This document shows, piece by piece, positions 9,572 to 18,246 of a DNA stretch of 64,000 nt; position 1 is the stretch's first letter; each line of letters begins with the position of its first letter. Under the pieces are notes generated by a model that was not told where the DNA came from, ran no database searches, and worked only from the letters and a program-made list of their open reading frames with translations. The position numbers and the translations under genes are program-made. This stretch comes from Aldehydirespirator sp965221605 (GTDB lineage: Bacteria > Actinomycetota > Acidimicrobiia > Acidimicrobiales > Aldehydirespiratoraceae), in assembly GCA_965221605.1 (NCBI GenBank), contig CBDCSK010000006.1, positions 1 through 64,000 of the forward strand, read 5' to 3'.

Positions 9572-10063
9572 CTAGAGCAGGGCCTGCATGTCCACCGAGT
9601 CGATGTACTCATGCAGGCGGATCAGCTCGAGGTTCTCGTCCAGGAAGTAGATCATCCCGGCCTGTATGCGCACCGGCTCGCCGTTGGGTCCCTCCGCGGC
9701 GAGCACCATCTCCAGCAGGTAGCCGCCGGGGAAGACCTGGATGTTGACGTCCTGGCGCTCACGGTTCCGCAGGTACTTCAGCTTGTCGATCAGGGCATCG
9801 AAATGCTGGTCCGCCGAGACCGCCTGGGGCTGACCGTCCACGGCGTAGTTGCGCCACACGATGTGGCTGTGCCTGCCCGCCGGCATGTCGGGCATCCGAA
9901 CCGTGCCATCGTCGTTGAGCTGTATCGGATGGCCCTCCTCGAAGGGCAGGGGCCCGCTCACGGAAGCCTCCGCCTTCTCCTGGATCGCGGCGAGGTGTTG
10001 CTTGAGTTCCTCTCCCGACATGGACCGCCAATCGGGCCGGGTCCATCCTTCAGCTGCAGGCAT
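9572..10063 (-). CDS. SnoaL/NTF2-like protein
   Basis: 163 residues from ATG 10063 behind GAGAGG. The frame is open much further upstream but overlaps the divergent SDR gene. The C-terminal half (VFPGGYLLEMVLAAEG ... IQAGMIYFLDENLELIRLHEYIDS) has the strand pattern of the NTF2-like fold, common in ketosteroid-isomerase and polyketide-cyclase relatives. Catalytic residues cannot be assigned. It is divergent from the SDR gene across 85 nt. Just after its stop comes the sequence AGGCCGAGCGAG, which recurs at other gene ends in this window. Confidence 0.6.
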   Translation of the reverse strand: MPAAEGWTRPDWRSMSGEELKQHLAAIQEKAEASVSGPLPFEEGHPIQLNDDGTVRMPDMPAGRHSHIVWRNYAVDGQPQAVSADQHFDALIDKLKYLRNRERQDVNIQVFPGGYLLEMVLAAEGPNGEPVRIQAGMIYFLDENLELIRLHEYIDSVDMQALL

Positions 10064-10148
10064 GACAACCTCTCGGTGCAGTAGATTATGCTGACTCGCA
10101 TATTTTCCCCACGATCCCGAGAAACTGTCAAGTGGCCGGAGTGACTCG
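10064..10148. promoter_or_regulatory. divergent intergenic region with short inverted repeat
   Basis: The 85-nt gap between the SnoaL-like gene (minus) and the SDR gene (plus) is A/T-richer than its surroundings. It contains TATGC-tgactc-GCATA (10087-10102), five-base arms with a six-base spacer. This could be a shared operator or promoter element. The evidence is only symmetry and position. Confidence 0.35.
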
Positions 10149-10901
10149 ATGGACCTGAGCGGGGTGAGCGGTAAGGCAGCCGTCATCACCGGTGGCGCAG
10201 GGGTGATCGGCCGGGCCCTGGCCCGGCACCTCGTCGAGGCCGGAGCCCGCGTTACCGTGGCCGACATCGCGACCAGCAGCGGCCAGTCCCTGGCATCGGA
10301 ACTCGGCTGCCACTTCATCGAGACCGACGTGCGCGACCCCGCCGACAACGAGCAGATGATCGCGGCCGCGGTCGACCGCCACGGACGGTTGGACCTCGTC
10401 TTCCTGAACGCCGGCGTGTCGATGCAGAGCCTCGATGCGAGCCTGCCCTACGACCCGGCCAGCGTCGACCTGGCCGCATACCGGCGGATCCTGTCGGTCA
10501 ACATCGACGGCGGCGTGTTCGGCGTGTCGGCCGCGATCGGCGCGCTGGGACGCAGCGGCGGCGGCACCGTCGTCGTCACGGCATCGGTCGCCGGGCTCAT
10601 CGCCTGGCCCCCCGACCCGGTGTACACCATCTCCAAGCACGGTCTCGTCGGCTACGTCCGCTCGATCGCGCCGGCGCTCCACGAGAAGGGCATCACCATC
10701 AACGCGGTCTGCCCGGGCGCCACCGGCCACTTCGAACCCGGCCAGATCCCCGACGGGCTGGCGGTGCTGGCGCCCGAGACGCTGGCTGCGGCCATGGTCG
10801 ACATCGCCACCGACGGAGGGACCGGACGGGCGGCAAGTGTTGTTGCCGGGCGCCAACCCGTGGTGCAATTCCATGAGTTCGGCGAAGTCGAGGGCTTCTA
10901 G
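10149..10901 (+). CDS. short-chain dehydrogenase/reductase (SDR)
   Basis: 250 residues, classical SDR length. The NAD(P)-binding TGGAGVIG motif, D61-type adenine contact (TDVRD), NAG (LNAGVS), catalytic serine in VVTASVAGL and the YTISK catalytic Tyr-x3-Lys are all present. It should oxidise or reduce a hydroxy or keto group on a small substrate. It opens a plus-strand cluster with a 76-residue protein, a Rieske oxygenase and an NTF2-like protein, consistent with processing of an oxygenated ring or side chain. Specificity is unknown. Confidence 0.93.
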   Translation: MDLSGVSGKAAVITGGAGVIGRALARHLVEAGARVTVADIATSSGQSLASELGCHFIETDVRDPADNEQMIAAAVDRHGRLDLVFLNAGVSMQSLDASLPYDPASVDLAAYRRILSVNIDGGVFGVSAAIGALGRSGGGTVVVTASVAGLIAWPPDPVYTISKHGLVGYVRSIAPALHEKGITINAVCPGATGHFEPGQIPDGLAVLAPETLAAAMVDIATDGGTGRAASVVAGRQPVVQFHEFGEVEGF

Positions 10902-10926
10902 CAGGAGAATCAGGGGGGAGATGCGA

Positions 10927-11157
10927 ATGTCGGGACTGAGGCACCCGCTGAGCGGCGCGGTCTACGACCTCACCGAGGACGGCAACGTAGAGGTCTCCAC
11001 CGGGGACAGCACGGGAGTGTTCGACAACAACGGCGTGTGGATCAGCGGTGATCTCCGCTCCTGCGACCCGCAGATGTGCAACTGGGTCGCCTCGGGCGTC
11101 CACAAGCTGGCCCCCCGGCGACCGACCTCGTACCTGAAGGAGGAGGCGGAGTCGTGA
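10927..11157 (+). CDS. small hypothetical protein preceding the Rieske oxygenase
   Basis: 76 residues. ATG 10927 is preferred over ATG 10921 because the strong GGGGGGAG sequence abuts 10921 but sits six bases before 10927. Its end overlaps the GTG start of the Rieske gene by 4 nt, so translation is coupled. The sequence is rich in short strands and Gly/Asp (GAVYDLTEDGNVEVSTGD) and has two cysteines close together (SCDPQMCNW). No domain is recognised. The coupling suggests a role tied to the oxygenase. Confidence 0.65.
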   Translation: MSGLRHPLSGAVYDLTEDGNVEVSTGDSTGVFDNNGVWISGDLRSCDPQMCNWVASGVHKLAPRRPTSYLKEEAES

Positions 11158-12518
11158 CACCTCCCGAGCCGGCGCCCCCGGGTGCACCGACGCCCGCCTA
11201 CCAGCAGATCCTCGACACCGACACCCATCCGGTCCCCGACGTGCTGCGCCGGACCAGCGAAGTCCGGTTCAGCGACGCCGACGTGCCCGTCTCCCGCTAC
11301 ACCAGCCGCTCGTTCCACGAACTCGAGAAGGAGAAGGTGTGGAGCAGGGTGTGGCAGATGGCCTGCCGCGGCGAGGACATCGGTGAGGTGGGCGACACCC
11401 TCCGCTACGACATCGCCGACAAGTCGTACCTCATCGTGCGGACCGCTCCCGACGCCATCAAGGGCTACTACAACGCCTGCCTGCACCGAGGCCGGATGCT
11501 GCGGGAGTTCGACGGGCGGGTGAATGAGATCCGCTGCCCGTTCCACGGGTTCTGCTGGGAACTCGACGGCCGCCTGAAGCAGGTCCCGTCGGACTGGGAC
11601 TTCCCCCACGTCCACGCCCGGGCCGAGGAGTTCCAACTCCCAGAGGTCAACGTCGACACCTGGGGCGGGTTCGTGTTCATCAACCCCGACGAGAACTGCG
11701 AGCCGCTGGCCACGTTCCTGGGCGACCTCCCGGACCATTTCGCCGGCTGGGACCTGGAGAACCGGTTCAAGAGCGCCCACGCCGCGAAGGTCATCCGCTG
11801 CAACTGGAAGGTGGCGTCGGAGGCCTTCTCGGAGGCGCTCCACGTGGTGGCCACCCACCCCCAGATCCTGCCGAGCATCGGCGACGCCATCACCCAGTAC
11901 GACGTGTGGGGCAACTTCAGCCGGGCCATATCCCCCAACAACGTGCCCAGCCCGCACCTGCGCTGGACCCCGACCGAGCAGCAGATGTTCGACGTGCGCA
12001 CCGACCGGCGCCTGGGCGACGACCCGGTGCAGGTCATACCCGACGGCATGACCGCCCGGGAGTTCACCGCCCAGGTGGGACGGCAGATGTGGCGGCCGGT
12101 GGTCGGCGACCGCGTCGACCGGATGTGCGACGCCGAGTTCAACGACTCGATCTACTACACGGTGTTCCCCAACTTCCATCCCTGGGGGGCGTTCAACGCC
12201 ATCACCTACCGCTTCCGGCCCAACGGCGACGACCACGAGAGCTGCATCATGGAGTGCATGTTCCTGCTGCCCTTCAACGAGGGCGAGCGGCCCCCGGCGG
12301 CCAAGATCAACTGGCTCGGTCCCGACGACGCGTGGTCGGCGCACGCGCCCGAACTCGGGAGCCTGGCCCGGGTGTTCGACCAGGACACGTTCAACCTGCC
12401 GAGGATGCAGGAGGGCCTCCGGACCATGAAGAAGGCGGGCGTCACGCTGGCGAACTACCAGGAACTGAAGGTGCGCCACATCCATGTGCTGCTCGACGAG
12501 TGGATCGACCGCGACTGA
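11154..12518 (+). CDS. Rieske (2Fe-2S) ring-hydroxylating-type oxygenase alpha subunit
   Basis: 454 residues from GTG 11154, with GGAGGAGGCGGAG directly upstream. The Rieske ligands are C109-x-H111 (ACLHRG) and C128-x2-H131 (CPFHGF). The catalytic iron motif is NWKVASEAFSEALHVVATHPQ, with E-x2-H-x4-H spacing. The central and C-terminal region has the beta-sheet sequence typical of the alpha-subunit catalytic domain. No beta subunit or reductase is adjacent, though the small NTF2-like gene 17 nt downstream has the fold used by beta subunits of dioxygenases and might serve as one (inference). The substrate is unknown. Confidence 0.94.
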   Translation: MTPPEPAPPGAPTPAYQQILDTDTHPVPDVLRRTSEVRFSDADVPVSRYTSRSFHELEKEKVWSRVWQMACRGEDIGEVGDTLRYDIADKSYLIVRTAPDAIKGYYNACLHRGRMLREFDGRVNEIRCPFHGFCWELDGRLKQVPSDWDFPHVHARAEEFQLPEVNVDTWGGFVFINPDENCEPLATFLGDLPDHFAGWDLENRFKSAHAAKVIRCNWKVASEAFSEALHVVATHPQILPSIGDAITQYDVWGNFSRAISPNNVPSPHLRWTPTEQQMFDVRTDRRLGDDPVQVIPDGMTAREFTAQVGRQMWRPVVGDRVDRMCDAEFNDSIYYTVFPNFHPWGAFNAITYRFRPNGDDHESCIMECMFLLPFNEGERPPAAKINWLGPDDAWSAHAPELGSLARVFDQDTFNLPRMQEGLRTMKKAGVTLANYQELKVRHIHVLLDEWIDRD

Positions 12519-12535
12519 CGGCTGGAGCCCGGAGC

Positions 12536-12976
12536 ATGGATCTTGAACAGGTCGCGGACGAGCTGGCGATCAGGCGCCTCGTCGACACGTTCTGCGACGG
12601 CGTCAACAGCCGGGACAGCACCTTGTGGGGCTCGGTCTGGGACGACGAGGGTGCCGCGTTCTGCCTGGGCGGCATCGAGCGGGCCGGAAAGGACGCCATC
12701 GTCGCCGGGTTCGTGGACGGCATCGCCGCCTACGAGCTGCTGGTGCAGGTGGCCCCCAACGGCCGCATCGAGATCGACGGGGACACCGCCACCGGCCGGT
12801 GGTACATCCTCGAGATCGGCCGGCTTCACAGCGGGTCCTCGTCGCAGCAGGTGGCGCTGTGCCACGACCAGTACCGGCGCACCGCTGACGGGTGGCGGCT
12901 CCGGCGCCGTGAGGTCGAGCGCATCTACAAGGGCGACGCCGCTCTGGAAGGCTGGACACGGCCGACTCCGGACTGA
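12536..12976 (+). CDS. NTF2/SnoaL-like protein, possible small subunit of the Rieske oxygenase
   Basis: 146 residues, 17 nt after the Rieske stop, starting at ATG 12536. The N-terminus (LAIRRLVDTFCDGVNSRD) and C-terminus (YRRTADGWRLRRREVERIY) match the SnoaL-like/NTF2 fold. Both stand-alone enzymes and ring-hydroxylating dioxygenase beta subunits share this fold. Position directly after an alpha subunit makes a structural partnership plausible. The SnoaL_4-type signature argues equally for an independent isomerase or lyase. Confidence 0.8.
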   Translation: MDLEQVADELAIRRLVDTFCDGVNSRDSTLWGSVWDDEGAAFCLGGIERAGKDAIVAGFVDGIAAYELLVQVAPNGRIEIDGDTATGRWYILEIGRLHSGSSSQQVALCHDQYRRTADGWRLRRREVERIYKGDAALEGWTRPTPD

Positions 12977-13029
12977 GCGCGCTGGTACGGTGCCGCCTGA
13001 TTGTCCGTGCTGAGCAAGGGAGCCTGCCC

Positions 13030-13818
13030 ATGATCGAGCCCGTGGGGCGGCAGTACCGGGCATATGCGGGGTTCGTGACCACGCCCCAGTTCTTCGACGA
13101 CTCGCCCAGCCAGTTCGTGAAGGTGGCCCCGCCCGGCACCGGCATCATCCAGCGGGTCAACCACATCGACGGCTACGAGTTCACCCTCGACGAGAGGGCC
13201 CGCAACTTCGGGGTGCTGGAGGAGTCGGCCGTCTGCCTGGGCCGCTCGCACTGCCAGGTCATCGGCCAGGTGGGCACCAACTGGGTGCACTGCACCGGAA
13301 CCGGCCCCGGCGATATCGAGCGCATCTGCGCCGGCATCTCGGCCAAGGCGGGCGCGCCGTTCGTGATGGCCGGCCAGGCCATCGTGGACGGCCTGCGCGA
13401 GCTCGGGGCCGAGACCGTCACCATCGCCAACGGGTACTTCCGTCCCGACTGGTCCGCAGGCATCAACGCCTACCTGGAGGCGGCCGGGTTCCGGGTGCTG
13501 TGGGCCGGCAACATCGTCGACCAAGGCTTCGTCGCCGACCACGACGAGATGCTGCGCCTGGAGGACGAGACGCTGTGGGATTACCCCGACCACATGATGT
13601 TCGCGGCCGCGGTCGACGCCCACGCCCGGGCCCCGCAGGCCGACGCCATCGTGCAGACCGGAGCCGGCATGCGGATGGTGCGGGTGCTGGACATGGTCGA
13701 GGGCCGCACCGGCAAGCCCCTGGTGGCCTCCGACGGGGCCCTCTACTGGGCCATGCTCAAGCATCTCGGGATGGCGGCCGCACCCGGCTACGGGCATCTC
13801 CTGTCGACGCTGGGATGA
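13030..13818 (+). CDS. Asp/Glu racemase-superfamily enzyme (maleate isomerase / arylmalonate decarboxylase-like)
   Basis: 262 residues, normal family length, starting at ATG 13030 after AAGGGAG. Family strands and motifs are visible: NWVHCTGTGPGDIERICAG holds the first cysteine position (C88), and TVTIANGYF with INAYLEAAGFRVL fits the central repeat. At the second cysteine position the sequence reads QTGAGMRM, so a glycine replaces the cysteine that maleate isomerases and racemases use. A single-cysteine or different chemistry is therefore likely. Its stop overlaps the start of the FrhB-like gene by 4 nt. The substrate is probably a small dicarboxylate or malonate derivative (inference). Confidence 0.85.
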   Translation: MIEPVGRQYRAYAGFVTTPQFFDDSPSQFVKVAPPGTGIIQRVNHIDGYEFTLDERARNFGVLEESAVCLGRSHCQVIGQVGTNWVHCTGTGPGDIERICAGISAKAGAPFVMAGQAIVDGLRELGAETVTIANGYFRPDWSAGINAYLEAAGFRVLWAGNIVDQGFVADHDEMLRLEDETLWDYPDHMMFAAAVDAHARAPQADAIVQTGAGMRMVRVLDMVEGRTGKPLVASDGALYWAMLKHLGMAAAPGYGHLLSTLG

Positions 13819-15017
13819 CTCCGAAGCGGACCATCGCAGAGGTCGTCGCCCACGACCTCTGCATCGGCTGCGGCCTGTGTGAGGCCCTCACCGGGGGCCG
13901 GGTCATGATGGTCATGACGCCACGCGGCTCGATGCGACCCTCGTCAACCGACCAGTTCACGCCCCGGGAGGAAGCAGCCCTGGTGTCGGCGTGCCCTGGC
14001 GCGGTGGCCGAGGCCCGGGTCGATCCCGGCTGCCACTCCGACCCGGTGTGGGGCGCCTACCGGTACATGGCGAGAGCCTGGGCCGGCCATCCCGACGTGC
14101 GCTACGAGGGAGCCACCGGCGGGGTGCTGACCGCTCTTGGCATGCACGCGCTGCGCTCCGACCGGATCGAGTTCGTGTTGCACGTCGGCGCCGACCCTGA
14201 GCGGCCGATGCGCAGCCGCTGGGTGATCTCGGAGACGCCGGAATCGGTACAGGCCAACACCGCGTCGCGCTACGGGCCGACGGCACCGCTGGCGGGCATG
14301 GCCGCGGCGCTGGAGCGTGGGCAGGCGTTCGGGATCATCGCCAAGCCCTGCGACCTCGGAGCGGTGCACGCCCTGGCGCGGACCGACCCCCGGGTCGACG
14401 AGCTGTGCCCGCTCCGCCTGGCCCTGGTGTGCGGCGGCCAATCTCGACTGACGAAGTCGCAGGCCGTGCTGGACGAGTTCGGCCTCCAAGAGGACGAGTT
14501 GGCGCTGTTCCGGTACCGGGGCCACGGCAACCCGGGACCCACCGCAGTGGAGACCCTCGACGGGCGCCAGTTCACCAAGCCCTACCTCGACATGTGGGAG
14601 AACGAGGCCGGCTGGGACGTCGAGACCCGCTGCAAATTCTGCCCCGACGCCCTAGGCGAAGCCGCCGACGTGGCCTCGGCCGACATCTGGCCCGGCGGCG
14701 CCCCCACCGGCGAGGACGAGGGGTTCAACGGGATCATCGTGCGCACCGCAGCCGGCGAGGATCTGGTCGCCTCGGCGGTGGCCGCGGGCGAGCTGGTGCT
14801 CGGCGGGCCGATCACGCCGCGGGAGTTCGACGGCCTCCAGCCCCACCAGGTGCGCAAGAAGGAGGCACTGGCGGCCCGCTACCAGGGCCTGGCCGACTGC
14901 GGGATCGCCCCCATCGAGACCCGGGGCCTGCGCATCACCGAGCTCGGCCGGCGACTGGACCCCGAGCGGTCCGAGCACGAGCGAGCCGGCACCCGGCGAC
15001 GGGCCGAGCGCCTCTAG
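13815..15017 (+). CDS. FrhB-like iron-sulfur flavoprotein (coenzyme F420 hydrogenase/dehydrogenase beta-subunit family)
   Basis: 400 residues from ATG 13815, coupled to the previous gene. The N-terminus has a ferredoxin-like cysteine pattern C16-x2-C19-x2-C22 followed by SACPGAV, typical for one 4Fe-4S cluster. The middle has YEGATGGVLTALGMHAL and FGIIAKPCDLGAVHAL, and the C-terminal half RCKFCPDALGEAADVASADIW. These are hallmarks of the FrhB family, which moves electrons between F420 or another donor and a partner via FAD and iron-sulfur clusters. It could be the electron donor for the enzyme encoded upstream or for the Rieske oxygenase (inference). Confidence 0.9.
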   Translation: MTPKRTIAEVVAHDLCIGCGLCEALTGGRVMMVMTPRGSMRPSSTDQFTPREEAALVSACPGAVAEARVDPGCHSDPVWGAYRYMARAWAGHPDVRYEGATGGVLTALGMHALRSDRIEFVLHVGADPERPMRSRWVISETPESVQANTASRYGPTAPLAGMAAALERGQAFGIIAKPCDLGAVHALARTDPRVDELCPLRLALVCGGQSRLTKSQAVLDEFGLQEDELALFRYRGHGNPGPTAVETLDGRQFTKPYLDMWENEAGWDVETRCKFCPDALGEAADVASADIWPGGAPTGEDEGFNGIIVRTAAGEDLVASAVAAGELVLGGPITPREFDGLQPHQVRKKEALAARYQGLADCGIAPIETRGLRITELGRRLDPERSEHERAGTRRRAERL

Positions 15018-15051
15018 CGTCCCGGTGACCGTCCCCGAGGCCTAGCGGGCC

Positions 15052-15078
15052 GCGCGGATAGGCGAGAGCCTGTCGCGC
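15052..15078. terminator. hairpin between convergent genes, likely bidirectional terminator
   Basis: GATAGGC-GAGA-GCCTGTC forms a seven-pair stem with a GAGA tetraloop. It is extended by four more pairs (GCGC/GCGC) past one bulged G. It lies between the converging FrhB-like and FAD-oxidoreductase genes. There is no T-run, as is common in high-GC actinobacteria. A related sequence, less able to fold, occurs at 60724-60760. Confidence 0.5.
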
Positions 15079-15085
15079 CTGCCCC

Positions 15086-16225
15086 TCAAGCCCGCCTGAG
15101 AGGCCGAGCAGATAGGCGGCCGGATCGGAAGCGGGCCGGGTCCAGCGCCTTCACGTCATCGGGTCCCAGCGGCAGCTCCTGACCCAGGATCAGCGCCGCG
15201 CACAGCCGCCCCAGCGCCGGCGACGTCTTGATGCCGTACCCGCCCTGGCCGGCGAGCCAGAAGAAGCCCGGATGATCGGGGTCGAAGCCGGCCGCGGGAA
15301 CGCTGTCGGCTGTGAACGTGCGCAGACCGGCCCACGTGCGCCGCACTCCCCGGACCCTGAGGGTGGTGGCCGCCTCGAGCTCCTCGACCCCGAGCGCGAT
15401 GTCCTCCGTCTCGGGCCGGGCGTCGCACGGTTCGCTGGGGGTCTCGTCGACGGGCGACACCAGCAGCATCGGCCCCTCGGGCTCGAAGTAGAACCGGTTG
15501 CCGATGTCCCACACCATCGGCCAGCCAGAAGCATCGATCCCCTCCGGAGGCGGGAACACGAACACCGAGCGGCGCAGCGGCCTCAGTCCCAGCGGCGCGA
15601 CTCCGGCCAGGGTGGCCACCGGGTCGCACCACGCGCCCGCCGCGTTGACGACGACGTCGCAGTCCCAGTGCCGCTCGCCGGCCTGCACCCGCCAGCCGCC
15701 GTCCCGTTCAGCGACCGCGGTTGTCCCGGCGTCCACATACAGCTCAGCGCCCCGGCGCCGCGCCCCCCGCAGGAACCCCTGCAAGAGCCCGTCCACATCG
15801 ATGTTCATGGCGCCGGGCTCGAAGACCCCGGCGACCGCAGCCTCAGGACGGAGCACGCCGACCAGCTCGCAGCATCGGGACGAGTCGAGGCGATGAACCT
15901 CCACCCCATGAGCCTCGGCGGCGGCCGCCTTGTCCTCCAGCAGGTCCCGCTCGGCAGCTCGGGCGATCCACAGCAGGCCCCTGGGCGACAGCAGCGCATG
16001 GTCGGTGAATCCCTCGGGCGGCTCGACCAGGAACGGGCGGCTGGCGGCGGCCAGCGCGCTCACCACCGGGGCACCCGAGGTCTCGGTGTGCAGGGCGGCG
16101 GACCGGCCGGTGGCGTGGGCACCGGGATGTGCCTCCCGCTCGACCATGACGACCGAGGCGTGCTCGGCCAGATGCCAGGCCGCAGCCGCACCCGCGATCC
16201 CCGCGCCGATCACAACCACGCGCAT
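15086..16225 (-). CDS. FAD-dependent oxidoreductase (DAO/glycine-oxidase family)
   Basis: 379 residues from ATG 16225. The N-terminal dinucleotide fold VVVIGAGIAGAAAAWHLAEH, the DAO-type GRSAA segment, VVNAAGAW near the middle and the C-terminal FFWLAGQGGYGIKTSPA mark a D-amino-acid-oxidase-like flavoenzyme. These oxidise amines or amino acids using O2 or a quinone. No signal peptide is visible, so it is cytoplasmic. It is divergent from the amidohydrolase gene across a 118-nt region carrying the GGTATACA element. The substrate is unknown. Confidence 0.92.
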   Translation of the reverse strand: MRVVVIGAGIAGAAAAWHLAEHASVVMVEREAHPGAHATGRSAALHTETSGAPVVSALAAASRPFLVEPPEGFTDHALLSPRGLLWIARAAERDLLEDKAAAAEAHGVEVHRLDSSRCCELVGVLRPEAAVAGVFEPGAMNIDVDGLLQGFLRGARRRGAELYVDAGTTAVAERDGGWRVQAGERHWDCDVVVNAAGAWCDPVATLAGVAPLGLRPLRRSVFVFPPPEGIDASGWPMVWDIGNRFYFEPEGPMLLVSPVDETPSEPCDARPETEDIALGVEELEAATTLRVRGVRRTWAGLRTFTADSVPAAGFDPDHPGFFWLAGQGGYGIKTSPALGRLCAALILGQELPLGPDDVKALDPARFRSGRLSARPLRRA

Positions 16226-16267
16226 CGGATCAGCCTGCCACGCCCGATGCAAGAGTGTCCCGGCAAA

Positions 16268-16280
16268 CGGTATACAATCC
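16268..16280 (+). promoter_or_regulatory. GGTATACA element upstream of the amidohydrolase
   Basis: CGGTATACAATCC, with TATACA at 16271-16276, lies 67 nt before the amidohydrolase GTG start in the divergent gap. It is one of seven same-orientation copies in the window. It may be a -10 box or an operator. Confidence 0.5.
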
Positions 16281-16343
16281 GTCGATGCGGGTCGGCCGGG
16301 AGCTGGGGCTGCCGGAGCGCAAAGCGAAACCAGGAGGAGCCTC

Positions 16344-17540
16344 GTGCGCGACGGGCTGACCATCATCGACACCGACACCCATGTGTGGCCGTCGGTGGAG
16401 GTGCTCAGGCGCTACGCCGACCAGAAGCTGCTCGACCGCTGGGACGGCGAGTTGGCCCACTACGAGCGCCGGGTGGAGCTGCCGCTCACCTACGGCGACC
16501 CCGAGGAGCCCTGGACCAACCTCAGCATCGAGCCTCGGGGCTACCTGCGCGAGATCGGCGAGAAGTCGCACCTGGAGGAGAAGCTGGGAGCGGGCGGCCG
16601 GGCCGCGCTGGAGGGCAAGATCCGGGGACTGGTGGTCACCGAGGACTCCCCCAGCTACGGCGTCGGCCACGACAACGCCGAGGGCCGCATCGCCGACATG
16701 GACCGCGAGGGCACCGACGTGCACCTGCTGATCCCCGGCACCTGGCCCCAGTCGGTGACGGTCTGCCCCACCGACGTGGCCACCGGGCTGTACGAGTCCT
16801 ACACCCGCTACATGGCCGATTTCTGCTCCATGGACACCGGCCGGCTCAAGAGCCTGCTCCTGCTCACCGGCGAGGACGTGGATTGGTCGGTGCGCCACAT
16901 AGAGGAGTGCGCCGATCAGCCTGCAGTGGCCGGGGCCATGCTGGCGCTGGCCGAGGGCTTCCCGATCGACGACCCCGACCTGGAGCCCGTCTGGGCCGCG
17001 ATGGCGGCCGCGGACCTGCCGCTGCTGCACCACTCGTTCTTCTACGAGCCGCCCTACTTCCCCGGCTACCGCGACGTTTGGGACAACATCGTGGTGGCCC
17101 GGACCGCAGCCCACCCCTGGGGCGCTCAGCTGCGCCTGGCCTACCTGCTGCTGTCGGGGGTGTTCGACCGGCACCCGAACTTCCGGGTCGGGTTCTCCGA
17201 GACCGGCTGCGGCTGGCTGCCGGAATGGCTGCTGCGCCTCGACGGCCAGTCCAGGCACCTCAAGAGCAAGGGGCCGGCGCTGTCGATGCTGCCGTCGGAG
17301 TACGCCCGGGCCGGCCACGTGTACTGCGGGATCGAGCTCTACGAGGGCCGCAAGATCTACGACTACGTCGACAGCGTGCTCGGCGACGGCGTGCTCATGT
17401 ACCAGTCCGACTTCCCCCACGCCCAGTGCCGTTTCCCCGACTCGCCCGGCGCCGCGCTCGAGTGGGGCATTGAAGACGGCGCCAAACGCGAGAAACTGTT
17501 CTCGGGCAACGCCACCCGGTTCCTGCGCATGGCGGCCTGA
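16344..17540 (+). CDS. amidohydrolase family protein (amidohydrolase 2 / ACMSD-like)
   Basis: 398 residues from GTG 16344, decided by the strong AGGAGGAGCC ribosome-binding site. The TIM-barrel metal site starts with IIDTDTHVWPS (D-x-H), continues with LLHHSFFYEPPYFPGY and ends with YQSDFPHAQCRFPDSP, the conserved D-P(H)H region. The family holds decarboxylases such as ACMSD and hydrolases of cyclic substrates. It starts a probable operon with two cupin proteins. A decarboxylase or hydrolase role on a ring-cleavage product would suit the neighbours (inference). Confidence 0.9.
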   Translation: MRDGLTIIDTDTHVWPSVEVLRRYADQKLLDRWDGELAHYERRVELPLTYGDPEEPWTNLSIEPRGYLREIGEKSHLEEKLGAGGRAALEGKIRGLVVTEDSPSYGVGHDNAEGRIADMDREGTDVHLLIPGTWPQSVTVCPTDVATGLYESYTRYMADFCSMDTGRLKSLLLLTGEDVDWSVRHIEECADQPAVAGAMLALAEGFPIDDPDLEPVWAAMAAADLPLLHHSFFYEPPYFPGYRDVWDNIVVARTAAHPWGAQLRLAYLLLSGVFDRHPNFRVGFSETGCGWLPEWLLRLDGQSRHLKSKGPALSMLPSEYARAGHVYCGIELYEGRKIYDYVDSVLGDGVLMYQSDFPHAQCRFPDSPGAALEWGIEDGAKREKLFSGNATRFLRMAA

Positions 17541-17619
17541 CCGTCGCAGCAGCCCCCGGCGCGGCCGACGCTCCCACGTACACCCGAGACCCCAACAGAC
17601 AACGAACAGAGGACCGACG

Positions 17620-18246
17620 ATGGCCGAACGAGAGCAGACGCGGCTGCGCGAGCGTGACCGCAGCACCGAGGACCGCCACCCCTACGAGGTTTTCTTCTCG
17701 ACGTTCGAGGAGAGGCGCAACCTGGCCAACGACGGCCAGGTGGTGATCAAGGGCAAGGACCTGCCCTGGCAGCAGTCCCGGCAGGGCCGCAGCAAGTACT
17801 ACCTGCACATGCAGGCCGAGAACCGGGCCGTGCAGGACTGGATGGTGTTCCGCAAGGACATCCAGACCGAGTCCGGGGCCCACACCCACCAGGGCGGGCT
17901 CGTGATCTACGTCACCCGGGGCGCCGGGTACAGCGTGTTCGACGGGGTCGAGCTCCACTGGAAGCCCGGCGACCTGCTGATCCTGCCGGTGAAGCCCGGC
18001 GGCGTCGAGCACCAGCACTTCAACTACGACGACTCCCAGAGCTCGCAGTGGATCGCGTTCATCTACATCCCGTTCCTGTTCCAGACCGGGTCGATGCTCG
18101 CCCAGGTGAAGGAACAGTCGAACTGGCGGGAGATGGCCACCAAGGACACCAGCCAGGACACCGACGGCAGCCCGGACGACGGAGCCCAGGAGGACCCGAT
18201 CGTGGCCGTCACCCGGATCATCGGCGAGAGGGCCGGCGATGCCTGA
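17620..18246 (+). CDS. cupin-domain protein (first of a pair)
   Basis: 208 residues, ATG 17620 after AGAGGA. The cupin motif GAHTHQGGLVIYVTRGAGYSV is followed by WKPGDLLILPVKPGGVEHQHFN, giving histidine ligands H-x-H and H near the usual spacing for a mononuclear metal. An N-terminal charged region (about 60 residues) precedes the barrel. It resembles gentisate-1,2-dioxygenase-like cupins but is shorter than a bicupin. Together with the next gene it may form a split or heteromeric bicupin. Its end overlaps the second cupin by 8 nt. Confidence 0.85.
   Translation: MAEREQTRLRERDRSTEDRHPYEVFFSTFEERRNLANDGQVVIKGKDLPWQQSRQGRSKYYLHMQAENRAVQDWMVFRKDIQTESGAHTHQGGLVIYVTRGAGYSVFDGVELHWKPGDLLILPVKPGGVEHQHFNYDDSQSSQWIAFIYIPFLFQTGSMLAQVKEQSNWREMATKDTSQDTDGSPDDGAQEDPIVAVTRIIGERAGDA

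Noticed and set aside
10962..12485. 507-residue antisense frame over the Rieske gene
   Set aside because: Shadow of the Rieske coding sequence. No domain pattern, biased composition.
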